Shown piece after piece: positions 11,268 to 22,494 of a DNA stretch of 64,000 nucleotides. Positions within the stretch are counted from its first letter, which is position 1. Every line of letters begins with the position of its first letter. The DNA comes from Lithodes maja (lineage: Eukaryota; Arthropoda; Malacostraca; Decapoda; Lithodidae): contig JBAKBP010001618.1 in the NCBI GenBank assembly GCA_037953745.1, positions 62,001-126,000 of the forward strand, written 5' to 3'. A program made the position numbers and the translations under genes. Below the pieces are notes generated by a model, which saw only the letters and a list, made by a program, of their open reading frames with translations, searched no databases and was not told the origin of the DNA.

Positions 11268-13114
11268 TGTGACGCATGTCGAGTATGAGCATGCTGTACA
11301 GAACGCCCAGTCAGGCCCCACTCTCGCTAGGATCGTCAGGGCAGGAACTTTGGCTGTAGTCTGTGTAGAGTTTCCTAACTTAGTTTATGTGAGCCGTTGT
11401 ACTATAAGTATTATAAATATGTATTTTGTTTTCATCTGAGTCAACGAGTTCTATTTTATATCATTAGTTATAAGTATTGTGTGTGGGACTTATATGTAAT
11501 GATGAGAGGAGAGAGAGAGAGATATTACGTAACGGGGAACAGTGAGTGCGCCACGCTGCAGGTAGGCCTAATTCCCTCCTCCCTCCTCCTTTTCAGCGCG
11601 TGGGAAATCCTTTGTCGATCCCAGATTGAGAGAGAATATGACGTCATGATTGCCAGTGGGCGGTCCTTAAGTAGTTTGAGATATGCCGCTAGAGGGCCGA
11701 GTATAAAAAGAGAGGTTCTCGCCACAATTCTTTAGAACTCATCAGGCAGAGCGACTTCTTATATCCCTTGCAACTATATATATTCTTCCGACTGATGTGA
11801 ACTTTCTCTACTCTCTGAACAGCCTATCTTCTTCCCTTCTCGACCCTTTATAACCTCAATGACCCCTTTGGTGCAGATTTAGTCAGCCAAAGTATTATCG
11901 CTTGAGTTCTCACGAGATAAGTGCCTGTTAGATAGCCTATTTTTGGAAGGGTTAACTAGAATAGGATTGATTGATGTTTGTTGCACTCGTATATGCATTT
12001 CCCTGTGTGCGATTATTCATGTTCCTGTTTTCTGCTGGTTTAGGCAATGCTAGACTGGGATAGGGTTTCTGAGTTGTGATTTCCTATGAGTACTAGGTTG
12101 CGGTTGAACCAGTACAATTGCAACGGAGACTTGGAACGCCTAGGTGGTCTTTCTGACTGTGTACCGTGGGAGTTTAGCACTGTGTTGCGAGTGAGGGCTT
12201 TTGCCTCGGCCACCCAACACTGTGCTATCTCATTTGCTTGACTTTGAGAGGATCGCCAGGAGAGAACCAGATACTAGTGATCTGGATCTCTCAAGAGAGC
12301 ATCCCGTCAATTAACGTAATTTGGCCGCACAGCCTTAAGGACCTCGCTAGGCTACGAGCCGCTTGCTCAGCCATTGTCTCTTAACCTCATGTATCCCAGC
12401 TAGACTTTGCTCGACCAGCAGATACAGCATAGTATTGAAGCTTCTCCTTATGTATATTATTGTTTCTGCACTATTGATTTCATGTGTGGCACGCTTAGCT
12501 ACTTCAGAGATTAGTGGCCCACGAGCACAATCTTAGTAGGCTATTGCCAGTGCATTGTCGGAGTACTTCTTCTTAATGTTTGCCATATCCTATTGTTTAT
12601 TCTTATAATTCTTCTTATGTCAATTTAAAGCCTTTAATTACCAGTGAGTTATTCATTAAATTGCTGTTCAAAATCCGATACTTACTTCTTATGAGTATTC
12701 GAGAAGCATCTAACTTATCAGAAGATTCCTTGCTTGATGCTCGAGGACTATTGTTTAACGTAACGTAATAGTGCCGATCCGAAGTAGAGGGTGGAGGACT
12801 TCTTAAGTTCTTAGTTCAAGGGTGGATTACTTCGGCTTCGGCCAACACAATTCTTTAGTGTTGTAGTACTTTCTTCTTTGTTTGATTGTTGACCAGACTA
12901 GATAACTCCCGTCTTGTTATTAGTCTGTTGTGTGAAACGCTAGTACCGAGTTCTTGTATACCCCGTTATAGCAGATAGAACTCTGGAGGGTAGTGGCGTT
13001 TTTTGTTCGGCTGGCAGTACTCTGGGGTTGGGATCGTGTGTTTCCGTTGTGGCAGCGAGCCATACTCGAGTCCTGTGTAAGAGCCCTAGTGTACCCGAGT
13101 GCCCGGTCGTAACA
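11268..13114 (+). repeat. 3' LTR of G2 (with CTAG target duplication after it)
   Basis: It is 1847 bp, starts TGTGACGC and ends GTAACA, followed by CTAG at 13115-13118. It contains a TATA box at 11702-11708. Confidence 0.93.
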
Positions 13115-13118
13115 CTAG

Positions 13119-15199
13119 GTATGCGGCAACAAGCAACAACGGAAAACGCTAGATCCAACCCTTATCTATAAACCCAGGCAACAAACCACCCTAAACCGTC
13201 CAGAGTCCTGCCTGGACAACAAGGTATCCTATGACTCGGTTACAAGGTACACGCACTATAGACTGCTGATAGTCAAGCAGGCTATATAAAAGATCACACA
13301 ATTAAGTTGACTTAAAGCTTCAAGGAAAAGATAGATAACGGAATTAAATTGCAGAAACAATTTAATAACAAACTAGAAGAAAGTACATTTAACGTTACGT
13401 TAATTAATACAACTAATCACCCCTGCGTGAAAGAAGGTGAAAGCAAACAGTCCTCAAAACATCGTACAGGTAGACAAGATGCAGGTTTCTAAACTGCATG
13501 CGGCTACTGTAGGATCTGATGCTTAGCAAAGAAAGTAAGTTACGGATTTAGAGAACTCTTAACTCATAAGCAGGAATAAATACTAGTGATAGGCCATACA
13601 GTGTATAATGGCATAGGTATAATTAAATAAAGGCAGCAACTCGCAACATAACCACATACAGGTGTGCTTCTCACTCTTAGTCAGGCAAGCCTGCTCGGAC
13701 AGAGTCTCTAAGCCACACCCTGACTCACAATGCTCACAAGAACGGTAAAACTGTGGCACAATAACAAGCATGCAGAAATAATAAACCCCTAGCTGTTAAT
13801 CTGCCAGGTGGCAGAGGTCTAGCCGGAAGGATATAGGCTTCGGATACCCGGGCTGAGCCACCTGCTCTAGCCTAGGGACGTTCCCAAGTCTGTGCGCCAA
13901 ATTACTCTAATTGAAAGGGTGCTCTCTTGAGAGACTCAGATCCCAAGTATCTGACTCTCTCCTGGCGACCCTAAAACAAACGCAAGACGTGCTAGCGCAG
14001 TGCTGAGTGGACTAGGCAAGGGCCCTCACACAACACAACACTAGACACACAGGCACACAGACAAGAAAATGCCCCCAGACTCCCACGGGTATCCTAGTAA
14101 AGTCGTGCAGGTCCACAGGACTCGCACCAGCAGACTTTACTTAAAGGATCGCAAAAAGCCTCCCCTCTGGTCTAGCCCCTGCTCACCTGCCACAAGACCA
14201 CACTAGCAAGCATGAAACCACCAAATATGAGACAACAAAAAACCTTCCTAGGTCTCATTTACAGTTACATCTCTGCATAAGGCCCAAAATCCTATCTAAT
14301 TATCTGAGAGCTCGTCGTTAACCCTTTCACGCATATGACGCGATTTTGAGCCTATTGGGGATACTTTAAAGCCTTTGTTACCATCAGGGGTATTTATAAA
14401 CCTTTAGTCTAGTTACTTCAACCTCTGCAGTTGTCTTTGAGTTAGCTGTGGGCAGAACACTAATTTTGGAGCAGTAATTATAGGAGTGAGAGAACTCCAT
14501 TTCTTATTGGTAATCTGGCAACCTCTGCGTCATAAGTGCGTGAAAGGGTTAATACAATAATAGATATAAGGTCTATCAAGGGGATGGGATAATTAAATAG
14601 ATTGGTGAAGTAGTGGAAAGAAGGTATACAAAGTAAGAGAGAAAGTTTCTAAGTGGGGTTGAGAGGGATAGATATCAAGGGTGTCCGAAGGGTACGACAG
14701 TGAGGTGAGCTCTGAGTCTTGAATCTGTCTGGACCCCACCCTAGGCATGCGAAATACATCCCATGCTTGGCAACACTCAACACCGTTGCCGGGTCAAAAT
14801 CCTCTACCCCTTGCGTGAGTCGAAACTAAGCCTAACGTTGCGATCAAATTGGCAACATCAGGCTTGTCCCAAGCTAGACTCTCCGCGCCCGCGCGAAGCA
14901 ACGTCCCCCAGCCGGTCTCTCTCTCCCGCTCGTCTCCTCCCACTCTCACTAGACTTACATCTTATATATTATAATGAAACGATCAACTATCGAGAATAAA
15001 ATATACTAAGATGCGTTGGTTAAGAATAAGGGCAGCTTCAAGCTGTGAAACATAAGAATATCCCAGACATTAGTTACATTGTCGTAGGATATATACTAAG
15101 GAAAAGCCGGCCGGCCGGCTGCCGCCAGCCGGTTTCTAAACAGCTGGGCAGCCGACACTCGCGCATGCCCGCACGTGGCTACTATGCAGGAGCGTCACA
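13119..15199 (-). repeat. 5' LTR of G1, main part right of the G2 insertion
   Basis: This continues the LTR that begins at 4859, giving a total of about 2.13 kb. Its last 555 bp match window positions 1-559. It ends with CACA at 15196-15199. It contains a nested TTAA MITE at 14322-14548. Only short patches, such as the stretch around 13919-13970, resemble the LTRs of G2 and G3. Confidence 0.85.
14322..14548. mobile_element. piggyBac-like MITE, subfamily P1 (copy 1)
   Basis: It is flanked by TTAA at 14318-14321 and 14549-14552. Ends begin CCCTTTCACGC and finish GCGTGAAAGGG in inverse orientation. The body matches 31279-31504 closely over about 226 bp. It has no coding capacity and is nested in the G1 LTR. 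Confidence 0.8.
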
Positions 15200-15526
15200 T
15201 ATATTATTAATTAGCTGGTGCTCAGTGGGTTAAAAAGTACCTTCCGGATTAGATTCGTTAATGGCGTTAGTATTTATATATTTACATTTTAATTGTATGG
15301 TATCTACTTTCACAATATGTGGCTCAAATGGGGCAAAATTAGTTCACAGGTTCATAGTTAGACTCATTTTAAACAGTTGACTAATTCGAGTAAATATTTA
15401 TTGCGTGATTGAAAGGGTTAATATCTTGTTATAAACCTTCTCTATGTCGTTGGTTGTCTTTCTTTACCAACTCCTCCATTTTGACCTCATTGGCTTTGTG
15501 ATTTTTATGGGAAGTTTATGTTCTGG
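15200..15526. other. AT-rich spacer
   Basis: I see no gene or clear repeat. Isolated GGGTTAA motifs near 15227 and 15415 may be decayed MITE ends. Confidence 0.4.
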
Positions 15527-15790
15527 ATCTCCTTCTCCCTCATGTTTAGCCCCATTATTTTTGATGTTTTAAGATATTCACTCCATTAGTTTGGTGAGTT
15601 TAAGAACTTTCGCCCCATTTCTTTGCAAATAATAAAAATCTTTCGTGTTATTTAGGAGGCGATTTTTTCCTGGCGAGCCTGTAATTTAGGAGGAACCGGC
15701 TTACGGCCGGTACATTGTCCTACCAAAAAATGTACACAATTAGCTTGAGATGGAGTCAGGGATAGAGCGATTGTTATCTTGAAGGAGCGA
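15527..15790 (+). repeat. Dispersed repeat family B, copy 1
   Basis: It shares a string of motifs with copies elsewhere in the window: GCCCCATT sub-repeats, CTGGCGAGC, GTAATTTAGGAGGAACCGG, then a short hairpin containing an ACATT...AATGT stem. It is noncoding and I see no terminal repeats. Confidence 0.6.
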
Positions 15791-16084
15791 TGAGGGGGCG
15801 GGGGGGTCAATTCAAGTCTATTGGGCAACCTAAGAAATAATATGCTCGAATATGGCAAACACAATAAAAAAAAAGAACAATAACAGAATATCTCAATATA
15901 CCCACCAGACGTCGGATAAGCTAGTGTTAAGCATGGAGAAAGCGTTCCCTTTCCTCTTTTCCAATATTTGCAAGCTTTTCGTATAACAAACGGTTATGGT
16001 TCAATAGACCAATGATAGCAGAAAGTAACACCCTCATAGACTCCTGACTATATTCCTATTTACAAATACACTTCAATTACATAA

Positions 16085-16225
16085 ATGGGCCGGGGTCTAT
16101 GGGTTTTTCTCCTGGGCGACATAGATGTGTGATTTTGTGTTCTGTTTTTGTTTTGTTTTTTGTTGTGTTGTCCCTGTTCGGGCTCTGTCTCAAGTCGGCC
16201 ACCTTTAAAAAATAAAATATATACA
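16085..16225 (+). repeat. 3' UTR fragment of the 50-kb LINE family
   Basis: It matches, in the opposite orientation, the 3' untranslated end of the LINE at 50311-50460: a T/G-rich tract followed by CTGTCTCAAGTCGGCCACC. It is probably a severely 5'-truncated insertion. Confidence 0.55.
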
Positions 16226-16434
16226 AACAAAAAACGGGTTTGTGCCATAGTATATAAATTGATAGATAAATATAGCATTTGAAAACAAAACAAAAATCGT
16301 GTAGAAGGTGAACCCTCTCCCATTTTGTTCTCTTTAATTATGGCTCTCATATGACGGTTTTATTCAGCTTAGTAACATCTAACAACTTTTTATCTAACAG
16401 TTTCTTAAAGGGGGACGGTTATTATTTGTTTTGT

Positions 16435-16690
16435 CTGGCCCCCTTCTCCCTCATGCTCAGCCCCTTAGTTTTCATATTTTAAGACATTCGGTCTATTAGT
16501 TTCGCGATTTTAAGACCATTCACCCCATTTATTTATCAATATTAAGACCTTCTGTGCCATTTAGGTATCGATTTTTTCCTGGCGAGCGAAAGCGAGCCTG
16601 TAATTTAGGAGGAACCGGCCTTTGGCTGGGATTTTTTTTTTACCGAAATATGTATACATTTATCCCTTCTTGGGATGTTTTTTTTAAGTT
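16435..16690 (+). repeat. Dispersed repeat family B, copy 2
   Basis: Same block order as the copy at 15527, including CTGGCGAGCGAAAGCGAGCC and the AGGAGGAACCGG motif. Confidence 0.6.
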
Positions 16691-16884
16691 TGATGGAGGT
16701 CTAGGGAGGAAACTATATAAAACACTATTAAATATATAGTTAAATTGACCCCCCTCCCCTCAAAGGAAAAATAAATAAATAAATATAACTTCCTCCTTAA
16801 ATATATTGTAATTCGTATTGTGTCATCTATTATAATCTACCTTCAGACTATACCCTGTTCATTATAGGTAGAAAAACTGATCCC

Positions 16885-17060
16885 AAACTCTCATATCTAA
16901 AATGGACCAAAGTAATCGAGCCAATATTTCTACTATGTTGGAAGAGTCAGCTAGGGAATAGGTGGGGCAATTTACAGCCCATTAGCCCAAGCCCTTTTTG
17001 AGTTACAGATAATAGAGGACATGATTTGTTGCCTACCTCTGATGAATGGGCTATGGTTAC
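16885..17060 (+). repeat. Fragment related to the MITE at 23151
   Basis: It shares AGTAATCGAGC..., TTGGAAGAGTCAG..., CCCTTTTTGAGTTACAGA and downstream sequence with 23210-23340. An inverted partial relative occurs near 22090-22150. Confidence 0.5.
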
Positions 17061-17182
17061 CGATACCAGTTCAATTGTGTCTCATAATGCTGCCAAATAA
17101 TAGTTGTGTAAATCCCCTTGAGGGTGACGTATTTACGTAATCCCGAACCGGGTTATTCAAAACATTTACGACATTGTAGGGA

Positions 17183-17500
17183 GCCGTGGTGGTCGAGTGG
17201 TGAGCACGCTCACGTGTGAATCTGCAAGACCCGGGATCGAATCCCTGCCACGGCGGACATTTAGTGGGTGTGGTAGTACGTCCTAGCATGTTTCACATGC
17301 TCGCACTCAGTCAGGGAAGATCCTGACGACGTATACAGACTAAACACATAACAAAGCCACTCCAACAGCTTCCTCTCTCTCAAACACCCCTTCTCCCCTC
17401 TCTACACGCTTCAGAAAAATAGGAAAAGGAAAATGTAAATACGAGGTGCCGTTGTAAAGGCTTATCCCTCAATACTTCATCTGATCTGATCTCAGCATGG
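17183..17500 (+). repeat. tRNA-derived SINE candidate
   Basis: The first 72 nt (17183-17254) resemble a tRNA. GCCGTGG and CCACGGC form a perfect 7-bp acceptor stem, there is a GTCGAGTGGT A-box-like motif, and the T loop ATCGAAT sits in a mostly paired stem. The anticodon stem does not pair, so a functional tRNA is unlikely. About 240 bp of tRNA-unrelated sequence follows, ending in a short CTGAT-type repeat near 17495. The right border is approximate. Confidence 0.5.
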
Positions 17501-17657
17501 CAGTCATATTATCTTACAGCCCACATCGTATTGGTCTTAACCCTTAATCCGTCACTTCTCAAGACATTTCACATCATAACTGGTCACAACAGCATAGTAT
17601 TGCCTCAATATGCTTATTATTGGATACTGGGACGTTGCAGAAAATAATAAGTCAAAA

Positions 17658-18237
17658 AGCCGGTATCACACGAACATTTTTTCCGGCAATATTTTCAAGC
17701 AATTCTCGTTTAGTAACTTCAGAATTCTCCATACCAGGAATTCACCGGAGACCTCTGGTGGACGCTTCCGAAGTAGCGCCAGAGCTACGTCTGTCGACAT
17801 AAACAATACTCAACACCTAGGCTATGCCAAGTTTATCACGATTTCTTAAGATTCTTTATGTTTTTACTATATACTAGATGGCTACTCTAAGTGCTTATAT
17901 AGTATGGTAGTTGTGGGGGTAATGGGTCAGCTATAGAAAGTACGACATATAGATTATAATTAAGAATGATTGATGGAGAGGGAGGGTGAAGAACTGCGGG
18001 ATATCGCCATTTAAATTAAAGGGCCCAGGTCGCTTACTGTACAAAACAACGTGTCTGGCGCGGTAACTCCAAGTATTTCTGGTAGGGAGAATTAAACTAT
18101 TAATAGGTTTAAGCCACCAAACATATTCTACTTTTATTCTAGTTGCCGATACCCATGTAAAAAAGCCTCAACATATTTCGAGAACAAACTTGCTTGTAGA
18201 AAATTGTCGGAAAAAAGTGTTCGTGTGACATCGCCTT
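17658..18237. mobile_element. Terminal-inverted-repeat element (nonautonomous)
   Basis: The left end includes GGTATCACACGAACATTTTTT and the right end its diverged inverse, CGGAAAAAAGTGTTCGTGTGAC. Similarity extends about 45 bp inward. There is no ORF of note. Related termini occur near 18245, 18625 and 19945, suggesting a cluster of the same family. No target duplication is evident. Confidence 0.5.
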
Positions 18238-18342
18238 AAAGGGGTTATCACATGAGGGCTTTTATCGTATATTTTCGACCATGACATTTTTTTCGGTAAC
18301 ATTTATGGGATCTTTTGCACTGGTATCGGAAACTAGATTGAT

Positions 18343-18555
18343 GATAAACTCTGGCCTTGAGGATTATGACATATTTTGACAGTTTATTCTGGTTATCATC
18401 AGACGACAGAGTAGGAAGGGTATATGAAAGTCAGAGGGTTGATAGGGCGAATCTTTACCCTTTTAACTTCCACAGATCCTTCCTAAGCTGGATAAGATTG
18501 TCTAATGGTAACCAGAACACACTGTTAAAATGAATCATGATCCTCAAAGGTTTAT
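18343..18555. repeat. Diverged relative of the TTAA MITE at 23395
   Basis: Shared interior motifs are GACAGTTTATTCTGG, GGAAGGGTAT, GTCAGAGGGTT and ATTGTCTAATG. The TTAA ends are not preserved. Confidence 0.5.
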
Positions 18556-18654
18556 TATTAACAATTACCTCATAAGCTGCCAGACCAGTGTTGATGATAT
18601 ATTTTGAAGGAAAACGTTCTCATGTGATACCAGCCTGAGGGCAGATTTGTTTTT

Positions 18655-18860
18655 CTTCTAGACAACCTTCTCCCTCATGCTTAGCCCCATTAGTTTGATA
18701 TATTAACACGTTCGCCCCATTAGTTTGGCAATTTTAAGACCTTTCGACTCATTTCTGTATCAATATTAAGACCGATCGTGCCCTTTAGTGTCGTTTTTTT
18801 CTTTCTGGGCGAGCAATAACAAGCCTGTAATTTAGGAGGAACCGGTCTTCGGCCAGAAAA
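18655..18860 (+). repeat. Dispersed repeat family B, copy 3
   Basis: It has GCCCCATTAG sub-repeats followed by GGGCGAGCAATAACAAGCCTG and AGGAGGAACCGG. Confidence 0.6.
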
Positions 18861-18956
18861 AAGAAGGCAATTACCAACTTGTTTGAACTTATAACTGCTT
18901 TTAGTATTTGGTCCGTGATGAAGAGGGCAGCATAAGAGGAAATATTTATCACCGAG

Positions 18957-19530
18957 TTGCAGCTAAAATGCAGTCTCTGTAAGCTGCAGATAAAATACAG
19001 TCACATGCAGTAAGTTGCAGATAAAATACAGTCACCTACAGTAAGTTGCAGATAAGATAGTCACATACAGTAAGTTACAGATTAAATAGTCATATACAGT
19101 AAGTTGCAGATAAAATGCAGTTTTTGTAAGTTGCAGATACAAATAATCACATACAATACGTTGCAGATAATATTCAATCACATACATTAAGTTACAGATA
19201 AAATACAATCACATACATTAAGTTACAGATAAATACAATCACATACATTAAGTTACAGATAAAATACAATCACATACATTAAGTTACAGATAAAATAGTT
19301 ATATACATTAGGTTACATATAGAATACAGTCACATATAGTATGTTACAGATACAATTGTCACATACAGCAAGTTACAGATAAAATAGCGGTACACATTAG
19401 GATACAGACACAAATGATCTCATACAGTAAGTTACAGATAGAATAGTCACATACAGTAAGCTAAAGATAAAATACAATCGCATACAGTAAGTTCCAGATG
19501 TAATACAGTCACATGCAGCAAATGTGGCCT
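18957..19530. repeat. Minisatellite, about 31-bp period
   Basis: Imperfect tandem copies of a unit built from AAGTTGCAGATAAAATACAG and TCACATACAGT. About 18 diverged units. Noncoding. Confidence 0.8.
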
Positions 19531-20075
19531 ACTGCATTTTTACGACACTTTTTCTATCACCATATATTTTGTTCTGGCAATGGTATCAGTAACTTTACTA
19601 AACTTAACTTCTTTTCAATGGTTGAATTTCTCTATGGCCAAATTTGATACAAACTATATCACGCCAGAATTGTCAAAATAGATTCACGGCGAAGCGATAC
19701 TTAATACCTTGGTTGAACAGTGCCACATGCACTAACAGGATATTGTTTTGAGGCGGTGGCACATGAACGATATTACCAGAAATGTTCACGGACAATTGTA
19801 GCCTGGCGTCATCGAAACTTAAGCTATATCAGAAATCAGCCACCTAGCATAATCTATCTTCAGTTTAGTTTCCGATTCTTATGTAAAAGAGCCTCAATAT
19901 ATTACTAAGATAAACTTGTTCATTGAAAATTGCCAGCAAAAGCGCTCGTGTGACACTGGTTTTACACCAAGCTGTAACAAAGACTTGTTGAACTGTAATT
20001 ATTGGCCTCCCAAAACAGTGAGGACGGAAATGAAGCAATTAAGGTTACCAGAGGGCATTTATCACTTCCACCAGT

Positions 20076-20095
20076 CTCTCTCTCTCTCTCGCTCG

Positions 20096-20156
<61 letters not shown>
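20076..20156. repeat. (CT)n microsatellite
   Basis: A near-continuous CT tract with one GCTCGCTCTG interruption. Serine/leucine-rich ORFs across it are artefacts. Confidence 0.95.
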
Positions 20157-20159
<3 letters not shown>

Positions 20160-21115
20160 AATTATTGGACAAAATGTAGATGATAATATCAGTTGGCAAT
20201 TCTATTGGGGCCAATACCTGTTATACAGTATACGGTTGATTTGGGTCATGTACGGAACAAGGTCCATAGATACACCAAGTTGTATCTATAAACCTTGGTA
20301 CGGAAATTAACTAATTTAAATGCACATGCGGGTGTCAGAAAGTGGCCATTACATTTGTTGTACAGTCGCGCTAATAAGTCATATCTCAACTGTCATTACG
20401 TTTGGCTTGCTATGTGCTGTATTAATTTATGTCAGATGTTGAATAGGGTGGGTAAGTGTAAGCACATGGTTATATATTTCACTCGAAAAGAAGAAATCAT
20501 GTGTAAATATTGCTGATACCAATTATTGATCAAAACATACTTGGTGCCGAGCATTCACTTATTATTGCGACTGTACATTCGTGGTCACAAATATCTGAAC
20601 AATTTGTGAAGCGGTTATTATGATACACAGGCGAACTATTATGGGAAAATGCATGAGTCATACAACAAAACAAAAAAATACTGGGATCCACTAGTTAATG
20701 TTCACCGTCTTGTGTTTGTTCAGGCATTCGTGACCAGTACACTCAGCGACATAAGTTAGGGCCTAAGTTTTCGAAACTACTCCGAACAAAATCAAATTAT
20801 CACATTAATTTGTTTACCTAATATTTACATTTCGGGGTCCTCGTTTTGCAGTTCGAGAGTATATATTGGGCCCGGATTTATGATGTTGAGTTTACTGTAC
20901 CAGCATGACTGTGATCAAAGAGAATTAAAGGAAAGAGGAGAAAGTGGTTATTTCCTCGCACGAACTAGGGGTAGCAGCACCATCGTGGGGCATAATATTA
21001 TGAGCAAAAGGCCACAAAGGATATTCCTTATTAAATACTCCTTGATATCTGCCCACCTGGCTTGTCTGCAGTGTTACCAAAGTTAGGGAAAGTCCGCATA
21101 ATGAGGGGGCATTAC
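20160..21115. other. Spacer without recognisable features
   Basis: AT-rich sequence with only short chance ORFs. Confidence 0.4.
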
Positions 21116-21837
21116 ATTAACCCTCAGACCCCGGTTGGCTTCTGAGAAGGCCACATCAAACTAGCGCCGTAGAGCCCATATGGCCTCTGAGTCACCATTG
21201 CTTGAATTAGTGCTTTTGAAGCACGTGCGTAAATTTTGTTTGTTGACATATGGTACGCAGCGCCACCACACTTGAACTACGGGCCAGCATCAGTCTCTAC
21301 CCAGCCGCCATTATGGATACCAAGCAAAATATCAATCCCGTTGTATCCGATTCGGTGCCTCCTACGACGCCCGCCCCGGCTCGTTAAACACGACGACGGC
21401 GCCTCGCCAAGGATGTTCTGTCTCCCGGAGGTATTGATAGAACCTTACATGAGTTTGATTTATCAGGAAGTGACAATGATAGTGACATTGACGAGATGAG
21501 TAGTGGACATTCGCCGCGTTACGCATCGAGTGTTAACTTGAACAATGATTCTAGTGATGAAGAGCTTGACTTCAAGGGCTTCTTGAGTGAACAGGAGAGC
21601 GATACAGAACCTGAAGGTGGGGAAATTAGTGTCGGGAAAGATGGTGAAGGTGGAGAGAGTGATGTGGGAAAACTTAGCGAGTGGGAAAGTTCAAGGTCAG
21701 CCTCCAAGTTTGTCCTGAGTGAAGCCACTCCAAGCCCTTCACCAGCTAAATTGCCGTTCCAGGTACGATTCTATACGAAGCAGGAAACTGGAAAAGGCGG
21801 CTGCGGCAGCCAGGGAAGAGGCAAAAAGGCTAGATAA
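21116..21837 (+). pseudogene. Possible piggyBac-like 5' end with broken N-terminal ORF
   Basis: TTAACCCTCAGACCCCGG at the left resembles a TTAA-flanked inverted repeat end. An ATG at 21313 opens a frame that continues to the stop at 21835-21837, interrupted only by one TAA at codon 25. After that stop the product is very acidic and serine-rich (GSDNDSDIDE, NDSSDEELDF), like the N-terminal region of many piggyBac-type transposases. No DDD catalytic domain follows and no right end is found. It is either a decayed fragment or an acidic host exon; identification is weak. Confidence 0.35.
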
Positions 21838-22208
21838 CGAAGAAGATGATGAGGTGATGAGTGAGGGTGAGCGTGGTGACTCATCATTTGTCCACCAAAG
21901 CCACCCAAGCTGACTCGGGTGGCCGCCATTGTTCCCCACCACCCCCACCACTGTCGAGGTCTTTCGGCCTATTTGTCACCTGGGTCCCCTGACAGGAGAC
22001 ATACTGCTGCCGAAAAGGGGAAAAGCAGAACATATATAAAAAAAGGCACTTTAAACTAAGCGGTCTTTGTTGGAGGCCCCCGCGGCGTCCACAAATCGGC
22101 TGTAAATTGCCACCCCTATTCCCTGACTAACTCTTCCTAAATGGTAGAAATATTCGTTCGATCACTATATTTTATTTTTGTTTTTTTTGTTTTTTTTAGT
22201 TATAGATG
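21838..22208. other. Spacer with a decayed MITE fragment
   Basis: 22085-22150 is an inverted partial match to 16930-16980. Nothing else is recognised. Confidence 0.4.
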
Positions 22209-22212
22209 TTAA

Positions 22213-22417
22213 CCCCTTCTATACTGGCGATGTCTTTATAGTTTTATTCAAGCTATAGTTAGACGATTTTGTGCAGTTTAAGAAGATTCTGTGGTATTAA
22301 AAGGGTTAAGTGAGATAGATCGAAGCCTGTTAAGTGCTGGAGGCCCTTAGTAAACTGAATACAATCGTCTAATAGTAGCCAGAATAAAGATAAAAGACGT
22401 CGCCGGTACATAAGGGG
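22213..22417. mobile_element. piggyBac-like MITE, subfamily P2 (copy 1)
   Basis: Flanked by TTAA at 22209-22212 and 22418-22421. Left end CCCCTTCTATACTGGCGATG and right end the inverse of CCCCTTATGTACCGGCGACG. Inverted similarity reaches about 55 bp to TTAGACGATT. No ORF. Confidence 0.75.
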
Positions 22418-22494
22418 TTAATGGTCAAGACTTTTGGCCTAATGATAATGAATGGAGTTGACTATACAGTATATAGGACTAATATGACACCTCG

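Larger units (their letters stand above)
4907..13114 (+). mobile_element. Complete LTR retrotransposon G2 (Ty3/Gypsy-type, Gag-protease only)
   Basis: The element is 8.2 kb, with 5' LTR 4907-6757 and 3' LTR 11268-13114. LTR ends are TGTGACGC...GTAACA. The target duplication is CTAG at 4903-4906 and 13115-13118. There is a primer site two bases after the 5' LTR and a polypurine tract abutting the 3' LTR. One ORF fills most of the interior. The element has landed inside the 5' LTR of G1. Four-base target duplications fit Ty3/Gypsy integrases, and the capsid resembles the SCAN-like capsid of Gmr1-like Gypsy elements (family knowledge). Because integrase and polymerase domains are only remnants, mobilisation would require enzymes supplied in trans. 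Confidence 0.93.
1..15199 (-). mobile_element. Ty3/Gypsy-type LTR retrotransposon G1 (old copy, split by G2)
   Basis: The element lies on the minus strand. Its 3' LTR is at the window start (only the last 559 bp are visible), the degenerate coding region at 852-4620, the primer site at 4839-4856, and the 5' LTR at 4859-4906 plus 13119-15199. The first 559 bases match 14645-15199 almost base for base, which defines the LTR pair. LTR ends read TGTGACGC...GTAACA in element orientation. The 5' LTR is interrupted by the complete element G2, flanked by a CTAG duplication. The G1 LTR body differs strongly from that of G2 and G3, so G1 belongs to a separate subfamily. Its outer target duplication cannot be checked because the left end lies outside the window. 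Confidence 0.88.

Noticed and set aside
17183..17254. Functional tRNA gene
   Set aside because: Acceptor and T arms look good but the anticodon stem does not pair and SINE-like sequence follows. The tRNA-like sequence at 33963-34034 fails on the acceptor stem.
19916..20310. Ser/Leu-rich ORFs across the CT tract
   Set aside because: They are created by the (CT)n microsatellite and have no independent support.
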